From Sphingobacteriales bacterium 44-61 (GTDB taxonomy: Bacteria; Bacteroidota; Bacteroidia; Chitinophagales; Chitinophagaceae), in contig MKTW01000019.1 in NCBI GenBank assembly GCA_001898405.1, forward strand, positions 63,368 through 127,367: a stretch of 64,000 nt of DNA, written 5' to 3'. This document shows positions 17,839-26,733 of this stretch, piece by piece. Position 1 is the stretch's first letter; every line of letters begins with the position of its first letter. The notes under the pieces are model-generated. The model had not been told where the DNA came from, ran no database searches, and worked only from the letters and a program-made list of their open reading frames with translations. Made by a program: the position numbers and the translations under genes.

Positions 17839-18864
17839 ATGATCAACCGCAGAAAGTTCATCTTATCATCCGTGTTCAGCTCAGCCGCCGTGCTTGCAGG
17901 CAAGCTGGCTGCAAGTCAATCTGCTCCCCGCAATCTCAAAGGCAATCCCCTTGTGATCTCCACCTGGGATGCCGGGCTTTCCGCCAACCGGGCGGCCTGG
18001 GAAATACTGGGGAAGGGAGGCAGGGCTTTGGATGCTGTGGAGAAAGGAGTGATGGATACGGAGTCCTCCATCAATTGCTGCGTGGGGCTTGGCGCCAATC
18101 CTGACCGGGATGGATTCGTGACCCTTGATGCCTCTATCATGGATGAGTTTGCCAATTGCGGTAGTGTGGCATTCCTGGAGCGGATCAAACATCCTGTTTC
18201 CGTGGCCCGCCGTGTAATGGAAAAAACGCCACATGTAATGCTTGTTGGCAGCGGTGCCCAGCAGTTTGCCATTGCAGAAGGCTTTCCCCTGGAAGAGCAA
18301 AAGCTTTCAGAGAGCGCGCAGAAAGCCTATACAGAATGGTTAAAGACGTCGGAATACAAACCTGTGATCAATATCGAGAACAAAGGACATGGTCCATCTG
18401 CCCCCTCACAGTTCGAGAACGGCGAATGGAATCATGACACGATCGGAATGGTGGCCATGGACACTAATGGCAACCTGAGCGGTAGCTGCACCACCAGCGG
18501 CATGGGTTTCAAAATGCGGGGCCGTCTCGGTGATTCGCCCATTATCGGAGCAGGATTGTTCGTAGACAATGAAATAGGCGCCTGCACTGCCACAGGGCAG
18601 GGGGAAGACGTGATCCGTGTTGCCGGTTCCCATACGGTAGTAGAACTGATGCGCCAGGGACTTTCTCCTGAAGCTGCCTGCAAGAGCGCCATCAACCGGA
18701 TCATCCGGATAAAAGGAGATAAAGCCAAGAGCATACAGGTAGCATTTCTTGCACTTAATAAAAAAGGGCAGGTAGGTGCTTATGCTATCCAGAAAGGATT
18801 CAGCTATGCGATAAGAACAAATGCAGGAGAGAAACTGATACCTGCGAAGAGCTTTTACAGCTGA
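17839..18864 (+). CDS. N4-(beta-N-acetylglucosaminyl)-L-asparaginase (Ntn hydrolase)
   Basis: The 341-residue precursor has a twin-arginine-like signal (NRRKFILSSVF). The self-cleavage site is WNHD-TIGMV: cleavage before T201 would free the catalytic Thr of the beta subunit. CTTSGMGFKMRGRLGDSPIIGAG is the substrate region of glycosylasparaginases (MRGRLGDSP split here for clarity; residues about 217-238). The enzyme cleaves the GlcNAc-Asn link left after N-glycan trimming; some family members act on isoaspartyl peptides. It fits the GlcNAc-use locus 5 kb away. It heads a plus-strand group with cutC and a DMT gene. Confidence 0.92.
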   Translation: MINRRKFILSSVFSSAAVLAGKLAASQSAPRNLKGNPLVISTWDAGLSANRAAWEILGKGGRALDAVEKGVMDTESSINCCVGLGANPDRDGFVTLDASIMDEFANCGSVAFLERIKHPVSVARRVMEKTPHVMLVGSGAQQFAIAEGFPLEEQKLSESAQKAYTEWLKTSEYKPVINIENKGHGPSAPSQFENGEWNHDTIGMVAMDTNGNLSGSCTTSGMGFKMRGRLGDSPIIGAGLFVDNEIGACTATGQGEDVIRVAGSHTVVELMRQGLSPEAACKSAINRIIRIKGDKAKSIQVAFLALNKKGQVGAYAIQKGFSYAIRTNAGEKLIPAKSFYS

Positions 18865-18932
18865 GGGCGGTTTAGTCAGCCATCGGCCATTCGGCCAACG
18901 AACTACTATCCTGGACCGGCAAAATCACAACT

Positions 18933-19667
18933 ATGAGTTACCTGATAGAAATAGCTACTTCTGATTTTTTAACTACCCGCTCCGCAGTAGAAGGTGGTGC
19001 AGATAGAATAGAACTTTGTTCAAACCTGGCAGAAGGTGGTACTACACCATCTGCAGGATTGGTACGGAAATGCAGGGAGGTCTTTAACGTATTGTTTTAC
19101 CCTATCATCCGGCCAAGGGGTGGTGATTTCCTTTACACAAAGGAAGAGTTTGAGATTATGCTGCATGATATCAAACTCTTCAAAGAGTATGGCTGCGATG
19201 GTGTAGTGATCGGTTTATTGCAGGCAGATGGAACTATTGATCTATCCCGTACGGCTAAACTGGTAGAAGCTGCCTATCCCTTAGGTGTCACTTTCCATCG
19301 TGCTTTTGACCGTTGTCTCGATCCCTTTGCGGCAATGGAACAACTGATCGGCATTGGCTGCGAGAGAATACTGACCTCTGGTCAGCAACCTGAGGCGCCT
19401 GCGGGAGTTGAACTCATAGCGCGGTTGAACCAGGCAGCGGATAACCGCATCATCATTATGCCTGGCAGTGGTGTGCGGGTAGGCAATGTGCGGCAACTGG
19501 CTGATCAAACCGGCTGCACGGAGCTACATTCTTCTCTCCGCCGCAAAACGAAAAGCTCCATGCAATTCATCCATCCTGCTTTTGCTTCATCAGAAGAAAG
19601 CTATATGAACAATGCGATCAGTGCAGACGAAGTGCGCCAATTGAAAAAAGCGCTGACAGGTAATTAA
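18933..19667 (+). CDS. cutC: CutC family protein
   Basis: The 244-residue TIM-barrel protein has the family signatures EGGADRIELCSNLAEGGTTPS (about 20-40), IRPRGGDFLYT, GLLQADGTID and TFHRAFD. CutC was named for copper tolerance in E. coli, but that role has been questioned, and a sugar-linked enzymatic role has been suggested. In Bacteroidota it is often next to glycosidase or glycosylasparaginase genes, as here (68 bases behind the asparaginase gene). Cytoplasmic; no signal peptide. Confidence 0.94.
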   Translation: MSYLIEIATSDFLTTRSAVEGGADRIELCSNLAEGGTTPSAGLVRKCREVFNVLFYPIIRPRGGDFLYTKEEFEIMLHDIKLFKEYGCDGVVIGLLQADGTIDLSRTAKLVEAAYPLGVTFHRAFDRCLDPFAAMEQLIGIGCERILTSGQQPEAPAGVELIARLNQAADNRIIIMPGSGVRVGNVRQLADQTGCTELHSSLRRKTKSSMQFIHPAFASSEESYMNNAISADEVRQLKKALTGN

Positions 19668-19700
19668 ACCAGGATATTCAAACATAAACCATAACTCTTC

Positions 19701-20039
19701 ATGCGTACCATACTATTGCTGTTTGCTTCAAACATCTTCATGACCTTTGCCTGGTATTACCATCTTAAACATGAAGGATGGCCTTTATGGAAAGCGATCC
19801 TCATCAGCTGGCTGATAGCATTAATTGAGTATTGCCTGGCAGTGCCTGCCAACCGCTTTGGGCATACGGCCGGATTCAGTCTTTTTCAATTAAAGATCAT
19901 CCAGGAAGTGATCACCTTACTGGTATTCGCTGTTTTCGCTGTATTAGTGATGAAGGAAGCTTTTCACTGGCGTTATCTTGTGAGTTTCGCATTCCTGCTT
20001 GGGGCGGTATATTTTATGTTTACCAATAAATTTGGCTAG
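19701..20039 (+). CDS. DMT family protein (DUF486)
   Basis: The 112-residue protein has four hydrophobic segments and the DUF486 signatures TFAWYYHLK, EYCLAVPANRFGH and FSLFQLKIIQEVITL. It resembles half of a drug/metabolite transporter and probably works as a dimer in the inner membrane; the substrate is unknown. It lies 33 bases behind cutC and is likely the last gene of that group. It converges on the peroxiredoxin gene with only 7 bases between the stop codons. Confidence 0.9.
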   Translation: MRTILLLFASNIFMTFAWYYHLKHEGWPLWKAILISWLIALIEYCLAVPANRFGHTAGFSLFQLKIIQEVITLLVFAVFAVLVMKEAFHWRYLVSFAFLLGAVYFMFTNKFG

Positions 20040-20046
20040 CAGGTTG

Positions 20047-20643
20047 CTACAATGCTTTTGTCAATTGGTCCAGTATTTCCTTTACAGCAGGCCTTTTCTT
20101 ATAATCAGGATTGAAAAAACGGTAGATGACCGTTGATTCTTTATCGATGATATACGTTGCAGGAACAGGAAGGTAATTTCCGTTCTTTCCATTGATCTCA
20201 TCTATTTTAATACCGGCATTACGGTACCTGGTAAGCGTATTTTCCGGTACTTCAAATTCCACATCATAAGCTTTCATGATCTTGAGCCCTTCATCGTACA
20301 GTACAGGATATTCAGCTTTTGTTTTTTCAACGGTCTTAGCAACGTTCTCGGGTAATTCAGGGGTCACAGCTACCAGTGTTGCGCCTTTATCCCTGATCAG
20401 CTGCAGGGAGTCTTCCAGTTTTTGAAGATATTTATTGCAATAAGGGCACCATTCCCCACGGTAAAAAACCAGCACTACTTTTCCTTTCTTCAAAAGGTCT
20501 TTCAGCCGCACTTCATTTCCATTCTGATCTTTGGCTTTGAAATCAGGTGCTTTGGAATTCAGAAATAAACCTTCAGGTGCTTCCTGTGCAAAAAGGAAAC
20601 AAGCGGAAAATATCAGGGCAATAAGAACAATGATCTTTTTCAT
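20047..20643 (-). CDS. Exported peroxiredoxin-like (AhpC/TSA) protein
   Basis: The 198-residue protein has a signal peptide (about 1-19) and a thioredoxin fold with RGEWCPYCNKYL (C66, C69). The pair is placed where AhpC/TSA-like proteins have the peroxidatic Cys. The domain ends with PATYIIDKESTVIYRFF. It probably reduces peroxides or disulfides in the periplasm. The CxxC rather than a lone Cys puts it with the AhpC-like-2 group. Confidence 0.87.
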   Translation of the reverse strand: MKKIIVLIALIFSACFLFAQEAPEGLFLNSKAPDFKAKDQNGNEVRLKDLLKKGKVVLVFYRGEWCPYCNKYLQKLEDSLQLIRDKGATLVAVTPELPENVAKTVEKTKAEYPVLYDEGLKIMKAYDVEFEVPENTLTRYRNAGIKIDEINGKNGNYLPVPATYIIDKESTVIYRFFNPDYKKRPAVKEILDQLTKAL

Positions 20644-20660
20644 ATTATAACATATGTTGT

Positions 20661-20668
20661 CAAATCTA
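20661..20668 (-). promoter_or_regulatory. Candidate -7 box (TAGATTTG) of the peroxiredoxin gene
   Basis: On the minus strand the bases read TAGATTTG, an exact match to the Bacteroidota TAnnTTTG box, 17 bases before the ATG. A T-rich CTTTA lies about 17 bases further up in place of the -33 TTTG, so the match is partial. Confidence 0.4.
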
Positions 20669-20758
20669 CAACAGCCTGCCTGCTTAAAGAATGGTTTCTT
20701 ATGGGTATTAACAAAATCTTGATTTGCCTTATATTTATCCCAACTTAACTGCTAAATA

Positions 20759-20995
20759 ATGAGTGATAAACATTCAATCCGATTCGTACTGTATGCATTA
20801 CTGGGACTAACACTTACTACTGCTGGTATTATCAGTCTTGTATATGGATTAGCCACCAAAGCCTCCAACGACTGGCTTTTCTGGGCTGCTATTTCCGCTT
20901 TTTGCATCAATGCCGGACTACTTCTGTTGGGAAGCAGCTTTGTACATAAGATAAAAGCTGACCTGGCCGGAAGAAGAAGAAAACAGCATCATTAG
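20759..20995 (+). CDS. Small two-helix membrane protein, unknown function
   Basis: A 78-residue protein with hydrophobic segments at about 9-32 and 41-62 and a very basic tail (AGRRRKQHH). Its ATG is preceded by an AT-rich region with a TATATTTA box-like sequence. I do not recognise a family. Divergent from the peroxiredoxin gene, convergent with the lipoprotein gene behind it. Coding is supported by its start position, clean membrane segments and lack of a competing frame. Confidence 0.6.
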   Translation: MSDKHSIRFVLYALLGLTLTTAGIISLVYGLATKASNDWLFWAAISAFCINAGLLLLGSSFVHKIKADLAGRRRKQHH

Positions 20996-21003
20996 CCGAA
21001 GGC

Positions 21004-22380
21004 TTATGGTGCGATCTGTACTCTTCTCATTTCTAATTTTGAATCAGGTACTGTACTGGCCGCACTTTCATAATATTCATCCATTATCCATCCGATATTC
21101 CTGGCATAATAGTCAAGGAAATAGTCATCGGTTGGCACAAAAATGCCGTTCCCCCAATCCACTTCATACCTTTCTTCCACAACAATTGTGTTCTGATAGG
21201 TGACGCCACCGGCACCCGAAAGGGAGGTAGTAACAAGCGTATTCACATCCTTCTGCCTAATTGTAAACTTTATGCGTACTTTCAATGGAACTCCCCCGAC
21301 AGTTCCGGAGTAAGCTGCAGTAGTCCAGCTAACCCCTGCAGGCTGATCATCTTTTATAAAAATGAATTCTACTTTCTGGGAAGCGTCAAAGCCAAAATAA
21401 TCCTGAAGATCTGTATACTTGTAATAGTTACCGGCTGCTTTACGGTAACTGTCCATATCCTGGAAAGGAGGTGTTCCTGCCTGATTGAAAGTGCCTTCAA
21501 ATGTAGTAAAAGCATTTCCGCCGATGGTGACGGTGCCTGGTTTAGCTCTGATCAGCAATGAATCTACATTAGGATTGTCATCCTGTTCATAACTCCAGTT
21601 GCTGCCTGCCGTACGGGGAAAATAATCTTTTGCTACTGCGGTTGCCAGCACATCAATAGTAAAGCTGCAGTTGGTGGTACCTGCTGTTACAGGAATGCTG
21701 GCAGGGCCGGCTGCTGCAGGAGTGCCGGAACCATAGAGTGTGATGATTTGCGCACCGACTGGTAAACTGCCTGTTCCGGAAAATACCATCCCATTACTTG
21801 TTGCAGTGCTGATAGAATAAGTTCCTGCTGTAGTTACATCCACTTTTATATCTACTGTATTGCTGGAGGTAAGCGCCACACCCATTACATAATCCCCACC
21901 TGCCAAAAAGTCCATACAGGTGCCAGGATTACCATCCAGGGAGAATACTGCAGGGCCTCCACCGCCTGCCGGCAATACCGTAACAGGGACAATGCATTCA
22001 GAAGTGCCGTATCTGACAGTAAAATTATCAATGCTTTCAAGAAGAGGGGTTCCATTGCCTTGCAGGGTTACCGTATTCATACCGGTAGCAGAGAAATTGC
22101 CGTTGCCGCGGAAATAATAACCATTCACGGTATCCGTGTAAATGAGGTAGGTTCCCGTTTTCAGCACATTTACCTGCACTTCGATCGTGTTGCTCGTTCC
22201 TACCAGCGCCACGCCTGCTTCATAAATACCGATAACAGTTTTGGGCAAGCAATCACCTGTAAGATCACTCTGGAGCGTACCTTCCGAAGAAACGCCTTCT
22301 CCGTTTTCCAAGCTTACTTCTTTCTGACAGGAATAGATCAGCATCAGGCCGGTCAGCAGTAACCCGCATAGTTTCTTCAT
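21004..22380 (-). CDS. Lipoprotein with two Ig-like repeats, unknown function
   Basis: The 458-residue protein has a lipoprotein signal (LLLTGLMLIYSCQKE, Cys at 18). Two tandem repeats of about 95 residues follow: the first about 43-140 (from GDCLPKTVIG), the second about 147-245 (from GTCMDFLAGG). Each has a Cys at its start and one near its end, a GTY(L/S)I strand and an L(Q/Y)G(N/S)GTP turn. The last 200 residues begin DYFPRTAGSNWSYEQDDNP, a start often seen in exported Chitinophagaceae proteins. The protein is probably on the outer membrane; its role is unknown. Confidence 0.85.
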   Translation of the reverse strand: MKKLCGLLLTGLMLIYSCQKEVSLENGEGVSSEGTLQSDLTGDCLPKTVIGIYEAGVALVGTSNTIEVQVNVLKTGTYLIYTDTVNGYYFRGNGNFSATGMNTVTLQGNGTPLLESIDNFTVRYGTSECIVPVTVLPAGGGGPAVFSLDGNPGTCMDFLAGGDYVMGVALTSSNTVDIKVDVTTAGTYSISTATSNGMVFSGTGSLPVGAQIITLYGSGTPAAAGPASIPVTAGTTNCSFTIDVLATAVAKDYFPRTAGSNWSYEQDDNPNVDSLLIRAKPGTVTIGGNAFTTFEGTFNQAGTPPFQDMDSYRKAAGNYYKYTDLQDYFGFDASQKVEFIFIKDDQPAGVSWTTAAYSGTVGGVPLKVRIKFTIRQKDVNTLVTTSLSGAGGVTYQNTIVVEERYEVDWGNGIFVPTDDYFLDYYARNIGWIMDEYYESAASTVPDSKLEMRRVQIAP

Positions 22381-22482
22381 AATAAGGTATAATTAGGATG
22401 CTTAAAAATAAGAGTTTTTTTCTAGCTGGAATGATTGACCTATAAAATAACGAAACGGGGAGGTTTACTGTTGCCTTCGTTG

Positions 22483-22490
22483 TATTTTTG
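22483..22490 (+). promoter_or_regulatory. Candidate -7 box (TATTTTTG) of the rhodanese-thioredoxin gene
   Basis: TATTTTTG matches the Bacteroidota TAnnTTTG box and lies 20 bases before the ATG at 22511. A TTTA at 22464-22467 may act as a weak -33 element, though the spacing is short. Confidence 0.35.
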
Positions 22491-22510
22491 TGTAAAATAA
22501 TAATACTCAG

Positions 22511-23206
22511 ATGCGCGTCCCGACCCTATTACTCCTGTCCCTGCTGACCAGCCTTATTTCCTTCGCACAGCCGGCCGCCTCTCATTTACAGAATGCCGAT
22601 GAGTTTGAAAAGAATATCAAGGCTGGCAAGACTTTGATCCTCGATGTCCGTACCGATAAAGAATTCCGTTCTGGCCATATCAGCCAGGCTATGCAGGCCA
22701 ACTGGAATGACAGTGCCCAATTCAGGGAAAGAATAAAATACATAGATCCGCAGCAACCGGTTTATGTCTATTGCCTGGTGGGTGGCCGCAGCGCTGCAGC
22801 AGCCACATGGATGAGAAATCATGGTTTTTCACAGGTGATTGAGCTGGAAGGTGGGATCAATGCATGGAAAAAAGCCGGCAAACCACTGGAAGGCTTCCAG
22901 GATGAGAAACAACTGAGCCTGGAAGAATACAGATCGATGATCCCTAAAACGGGAACAGTACTGGTTGATATTGGTGCCGACTGGTGTCCGCCCTGCCGGA
23001 AAATGCAGCCGGTAACAGATGCATTGCGCAAAGACCCATCTCTTCATTTTTCCATGATCAATATAGATGCCGGCACACAAACTGAATTGATAAAAGCCCT
23101 CAATATCGGCCCAATCCCGGTTTTCATTATTTATAAAAACGGGAAAGAAACCTGGCGCAAAGAAGGCATTGTTTCCCAGGAAGAATTTAAAAAACAATTA
23201 CGTTAG
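22511..23206 (+). CDS. Exported rhodanese-thioredoxin fusion
   Basis: The 231-residue protein has a signal peptide (about 1-20), a rhodanese domain at about 25-128 with active-site C88 (YCLVGGRSAAAA), and a thioredoxin domain from about 137 with WCPPCRKM (C159, C162). The cis-Pro loop NIGPIPVFIIY is present. Rhodanese carries persulfide sulfur and thioredoxin reduces it, so a periplasmic sulfur-transfer or reducing system is a fair inference. It is followed by a separate exported protein on the same strand. Confidence 0.88.
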   Translation: MRVPTLLLLSLLTSLISFAQPAASHLQNADEFEKNIKAGKTLILDVRTDKEFRSGHISQAMQANWNDSAQFRERIKYIDPQQPVYVYCLVGGRSAAAATWMRNHGFSQVIELEGGINAWKKAGKPLEGFQDEKQLSLEEYRSMIPKTGTVLVDIGADWCPPCRKMQPVTDALRKDPSLHFSMINIDAGTQTELIKALNIGPIPVFIIYKNGKETWRKEGIVSQEEFKKQLR

Positions 23207-23272
23207 GCTTGCGGATTTTTTTTAGCTATCTTTTCGGTCAAAGTACGGCTGATTAACCCAATCGATTATGCT

Positions 23273-24313
23273 ATGAAATCTGCTTTCCGATTCATTTTCT
23301 TTTTCTTACCGGCATTTTCTTCATTTCTTATTTCAGCACAAAGTCCATCAGTAGAAATATTGACCTCAGGCACCAAAACCAGCCTGCGCGGACTCAGCGT
23401 TGTTAATGATAATATCCTCTGGGTAAGCGGCAGCGGTGGGATCGTCGGCAAGAGCAGTAATGGCGGCAAAACCTGGAAATGGATCACCGTGCCTGGTTTT
23501 GAGAAAACAGAATTCCGCGATATAGAAGCTTTTGATGCCAATGTGGCCATCGTGATGGGAATTGGAGAACCCGCTTACCTGCTGAAAACAAATGATGGCG
23601 GGGATACCTGGAAGATCGTATATGAGAACAAGGAAAAAGGCATGTTCCTGGATGCAATGGATTTTTCCTCTCCCCGCGATGGCATCGTGATCGGCGATCC
23701 CATCAATGGAAAAGCGTTTATTGCATTTACACATGATAGCGGCAATACCTGGGAAGAACTGCCTTCTGCAGATAATCGTGTAACGCTTGATAGCGGTGAA
23801 GCATTTTTTGCAGCCAGCGGCAGCAATGTCCGCCTTTTTGAAAAAGGGCAGTACTATCTTGTCAGCGGCGGCACACGTTCCAGGCTTACTGGTCCTAACG
23901 GCACTGTTATGCTTCCATTACTTCAGGGAAAAGAGTCCACCGGGGCCAATGCTATCGATATATTTGATAACGGCATCCCTGTTAAAGCCGGCAGCCGCAT
24001 GGTGATTGTAGGAGGAGATTTTGCTGCAGATTCTTCCCGCGAAAAGAATTGTGTGTACACCACCAATGGCGGAAAAACCTGGCGCACGCCCAAAACACCC
24101 CCGCATGGCTACCGGAGCTGCGTGGAATATCTTTCTAAAAAAGACCTGCTCGCCTGCGGTCTGAATGGGGTTGATTACTCAGAAGATGGTGGAAAGAACT
24201 GGAAATGGATCAGCAAAGAAGGTTTCCATGTAGTCCGTATTGCAAAAGTGGGAACGATGATTTACCTGGCAGGAAATAAAGGAAGAATAGCAAGGATCAA
24301 CTGGGATAGATGA
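23273..24313 (+). CDS. Exported beta-propeller protein with Asp-box (BNR/YCF48-like) repeats
   Basis: The 346-residue protein has a signal peptide (about 1-22) and at least five Asp-box type repeats (SSNGGKTWKWI, TNDGGDTWKIV, THDSGNTWEEL, TNGGKTWRTP, SEDGGKNWKWI), each followed by a DxxxAxxxG-type strand, consistent with a six- or seven-bladed propeller. Such proteins are often labelled oxidoreductase without proof; relatives of YCF48 help assemble photosystem II, while most in Bacteroidota have no known role. It lies 25 bases before the FUSC gene and may share its mRNA. Confidence 0.85.
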   Translation: MKSAFRFIFFFLPAFSSFLISAQSPSVEILTSGTKTSLRGLSVVNDNILWVSGSGGIVGKSSNGGKTWKWITVPGFEKTEFRDIEAFDANVAIVMGIGEPAYLLKTNDGGDTWKIVYENKEKGMFLDAMDFSSPRDGIVIGDPINGKAFIAFTHDSGNTWEELPSADNRVTLDSGEAFFAASGSNVRLFEKGQYYLVSGGTRSRLTGPNGTVMLPLLQGKESTGANAIDIFDNGIPVKAGSRMVIVGGDFAADSSREKNCVYTTNGGKTWRTPKTPPHGYRSCVEYLSKKDLLACGLNGVDYSEDGGKNWKWISKEGFHVVRIAKVGTMIYLAGNKGRIARINWDR

Positions 24314-24338
24314 GATTGATTTTATCTTCGTAGAGCAG

Positions 24339-26564
24339 ATGGATTACATCAAAGAATATCGCCGTTTCATATATGGCCATTACCTGGCCGATGGTGTGCG
24401 TATTACAGCCGGTGTATTATTGCCTTCCCTGATATTAAGTTACTTCAACCAGCTACAACTGGGCATTTACATTTCACTGGGCGCGCTTTGCGTAAGCATT
24501 ACTGATAATCCGGGACCTATTCATCATCGCAGGAACGGATTGCTGATCTGCTGTGGCATCGTTTTTCTTGTAAGCCTGCTGGTTGGATTTTCTTTACCGG
24601 TGAAATGGCTTTTCATGCTGGTGTTGCCGCTGCTGTGCTTTTTCTTTTCCATGATCGGGGTATATGGAGCCAGGGCCACATCTATCGGTATTGCAGCCCT
24701 GCTGGTAATGGTGATGATATCGCATGAAGGATTGCATGGATGGCAGGTCGTTTATTTTGCCCTGTATATGCTTGCAGGAGGCTTATGGTATACTTTGCTG
24801 AGCCTGGTGCTTTATAGTCTCCGGCCTTATAAACTGATACAGCAGGCGCTTGGAGAATACGTATTGTCTGCCGCTACCTACCTGCGGGCCCGTGCAGGTT
24901 TTTACGATCCTAACGCCGATATGGATGATTGCTACAGGGAATTGATGCGTGCGCAGATCGATGTGCAGCATAAGCAGGACCTGGTAGCGGAGCTGCTGTT
25001 CAAAACCAGGAGCATTGTAAAAGAGTCAACCCACACCAGCCGCATACTGATGATGGTATTCCTGGATGTTTCCGATCTCCTGGAAAGAGCCATGACCTCA
25101 CACCAGGATTATAAAAAACTGCATGGATTTTTCGATGATACAGGCATATTGCCGGAATACAGGGCCATTATTATTTCACTGGCAGATGAGATGGATGAAA
25201 TTGGCCTTTCACTCATCAGTGGAAAAGCTTCGGGCTATGATGCCGGTATTGATAAAGAACTGGTAACAGAGCGTGAACACCTGCAACAGTTGCGGCTCAA
25301 ACTACTGAACCCTTCCAATCTCGAAGGATTCATCAGCCTCCGGCATATACTCGACAGTATTGATGATATCGCAGGAAGGATCCGCACACTGCATCAGTAC
25401 ACGTCTTATGACCGGAAGCTGCGTAAAATAAAGATCGACACGCCGGATCCATCCAAGTATGTAACGCGGCAGGCGATCGATCCGCAGCAGTTCTGGGACA
25501 ATTTCTCCCTGCAGTCGAATATTTTCCGGCATTCATTGCGCATCACTATTGCTGCATTTGCGGCTTATATAATAGGGCAACTGCTGCCATTCGGACATGG
25601 ATACTGGATATTGCTCACCGTTATCGTAATCCTGAAACCAGGTTATACACTAACGAGGCAACGGAATATCCAACGTCTTACCGGCACTTTGATCGGCGCA
25701 GCCATTGCAGGAGGCATATTGTTTTTTGTAAAGAACAATACAGCTATTCTTGTATTGCTTGCATTGAGCATGATCGGGGGTTACAGTTTTATGCGCTGGA
25801 AATACCTCGTGAGCGTAGTGATGATCACGATGTACCTGTTGTTCATGTTCCATATCCTTGAGCCAAATGATTTCAGGGAAGTAGTGCAGGAAAGAATAGT
25901 GGACACTTTACTGGGATGTATCGTAGGCTTCCTGGCATCTTACCTCTTGCCACCAATCTGGGAAAGGGAACAGATAGGGGAGTTGATGCAGCATCTTATC
26001 AATGACATTATACAGTATTTTGAAACAATAGCATACGCTTTCACGGGCAAGCCTTACAATAAACAATTAAGCAAGGAAAAAAGAAAACAGGCCTGGGTTT
26101 CGCTGGCCAACGTTACCGATGCGTTCAACCGCATGCTTTCTGAACCCAAAAGCAAGCGACGGGATTATAAAGAGTTCCACCGCTTTGTAGTGTCTTCACA
26201 CATGCTGGTTTCGCATTTTGCCACGCTGGCTTATTATGCAGACAGTTTGCAACAAGAATATATTATGGATGATTATGCCCCGCTGATCAAAGCAAGCATA
26301 ACAGAACTGACCAATGCAGGGCGTTTCCTGGAGAACCCACATTTTGAAGCGCCTAAAAAAACAACCGATAATCCCCAGGCATTGCTCGATCACAAGATCA
26401 ATGCATTAATGCAAACAAGACAGCAGGAGCTCCGGCAGGGACAACTGGAATCGACAGGGAAACGGTACCTGAGCACATTCAAATCAATCACCGATCAATT
26501 CTATTTTGTTTACAAAACCTCCCAGGACGTGCATAAGATCTGCCGGTCTATTATCCTTAATTAA
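24339..26564 (+). CDS. FUSC family inner-membrane protein (YccS/YhfK-like)
   Basis: The 741-residue protein has two blocks of about six membrane helices (about 15-165 and about 400-525), each followed by a long cytoplasmic region, the layout of the FUSC/ArAE family. The second block carries FGHGYWILLTVIVILKPGYTLTRQR, a family hallmark. These proteins are thought to export aromatic acids or similar compounds, but the substrate of this type is unknown. The length is typical. Confidence 0.9.
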   Translation: MDYIKEYRRFIYGHYLADGVRITAGVLLPSLILSYFNQLQLGIYISLGALCVSITDNPGPIHHRRNGLLICCGIVFLVSLLVGFSLPVKWLFMLVLPLLCFFFSMIGVYGARATSIGIAALLVMVMISHEGLHGWQVVYFALYMLAGGLWYTLLSLVLYSLRPYKLIQQALGEYVLSAATYLRARAGFYDPNADMDDCYRELMRAQIDVQHKQDLVAELLFKTRSIVKESTHTSRILMMVFLDVSDLLERAMTSHQDYKKLHGFFDDTGILPEYRAIIISLADEMDEIGLSLISGKASGYDAGIDKELVTEREHLQQLRLKLLNPSNLEGFISLRHILDSIDDIAGRIRTLHQYTSYDRKLRKIKIDTPDPSKYVTRQAIDPQQFWDNFSLQSNIFRHSLRITIAAFAAYIIGQLLPFGHGYWILLTVIVILKPGYTLTRQRNIQRLTGTLIGAAIAGGILFFVKNNTAILVLLALSMIGGYSFMRWKYLVSVVMITMYLLFMFHILEPNDFREVVQERIVDTLLGCIVGFLASYLLPPIWEREQIGELMQHLINDIIQYFETIAYAFTGKPYNKQLSKEKRKQAWVSLANVTDAFNRMLSEPKSKRRDYKEFHRFVVSSHMLVSHFATLAYYADSLQQEYIMDDYAPLIKASITELTNAGRFLENPHFEAPKKTTDNPQALLDHKINALMQTRQQELRQGQLESTGKRYLSTFKSITDQFYFVYKTSQDVHKICRSIILN

Positions 26565-26664
26565 CACAGGCAATAAAGGAGACAGGCTTCGTCAGGAGGC
26601 CAGGGAGGAATAAAGCAGGAGATATAAAGTTAACAGTAATTGAAAGCCTAAGGAGTTATTAAAC

Positions 26665-26698
26665 AAAAGGTCATTCCTGATAACAGGAATGACCTTTT
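26665..26698. terminator. Bidirectional intrinsic terminator
   Basis: A 15-bp stem AAAAGGTCATTCCTG (26665-26679) pairs perfectly with 26684-26698 around a 4-base loop, with A and T runs at its foot. It separates the convergent FUSC and RRM genes. Confidence 0.85.
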
Positions 26699-26733
26699 TA
26701 AAGAAAAAATATAAGCGTTAACTAAGCTGTCGA

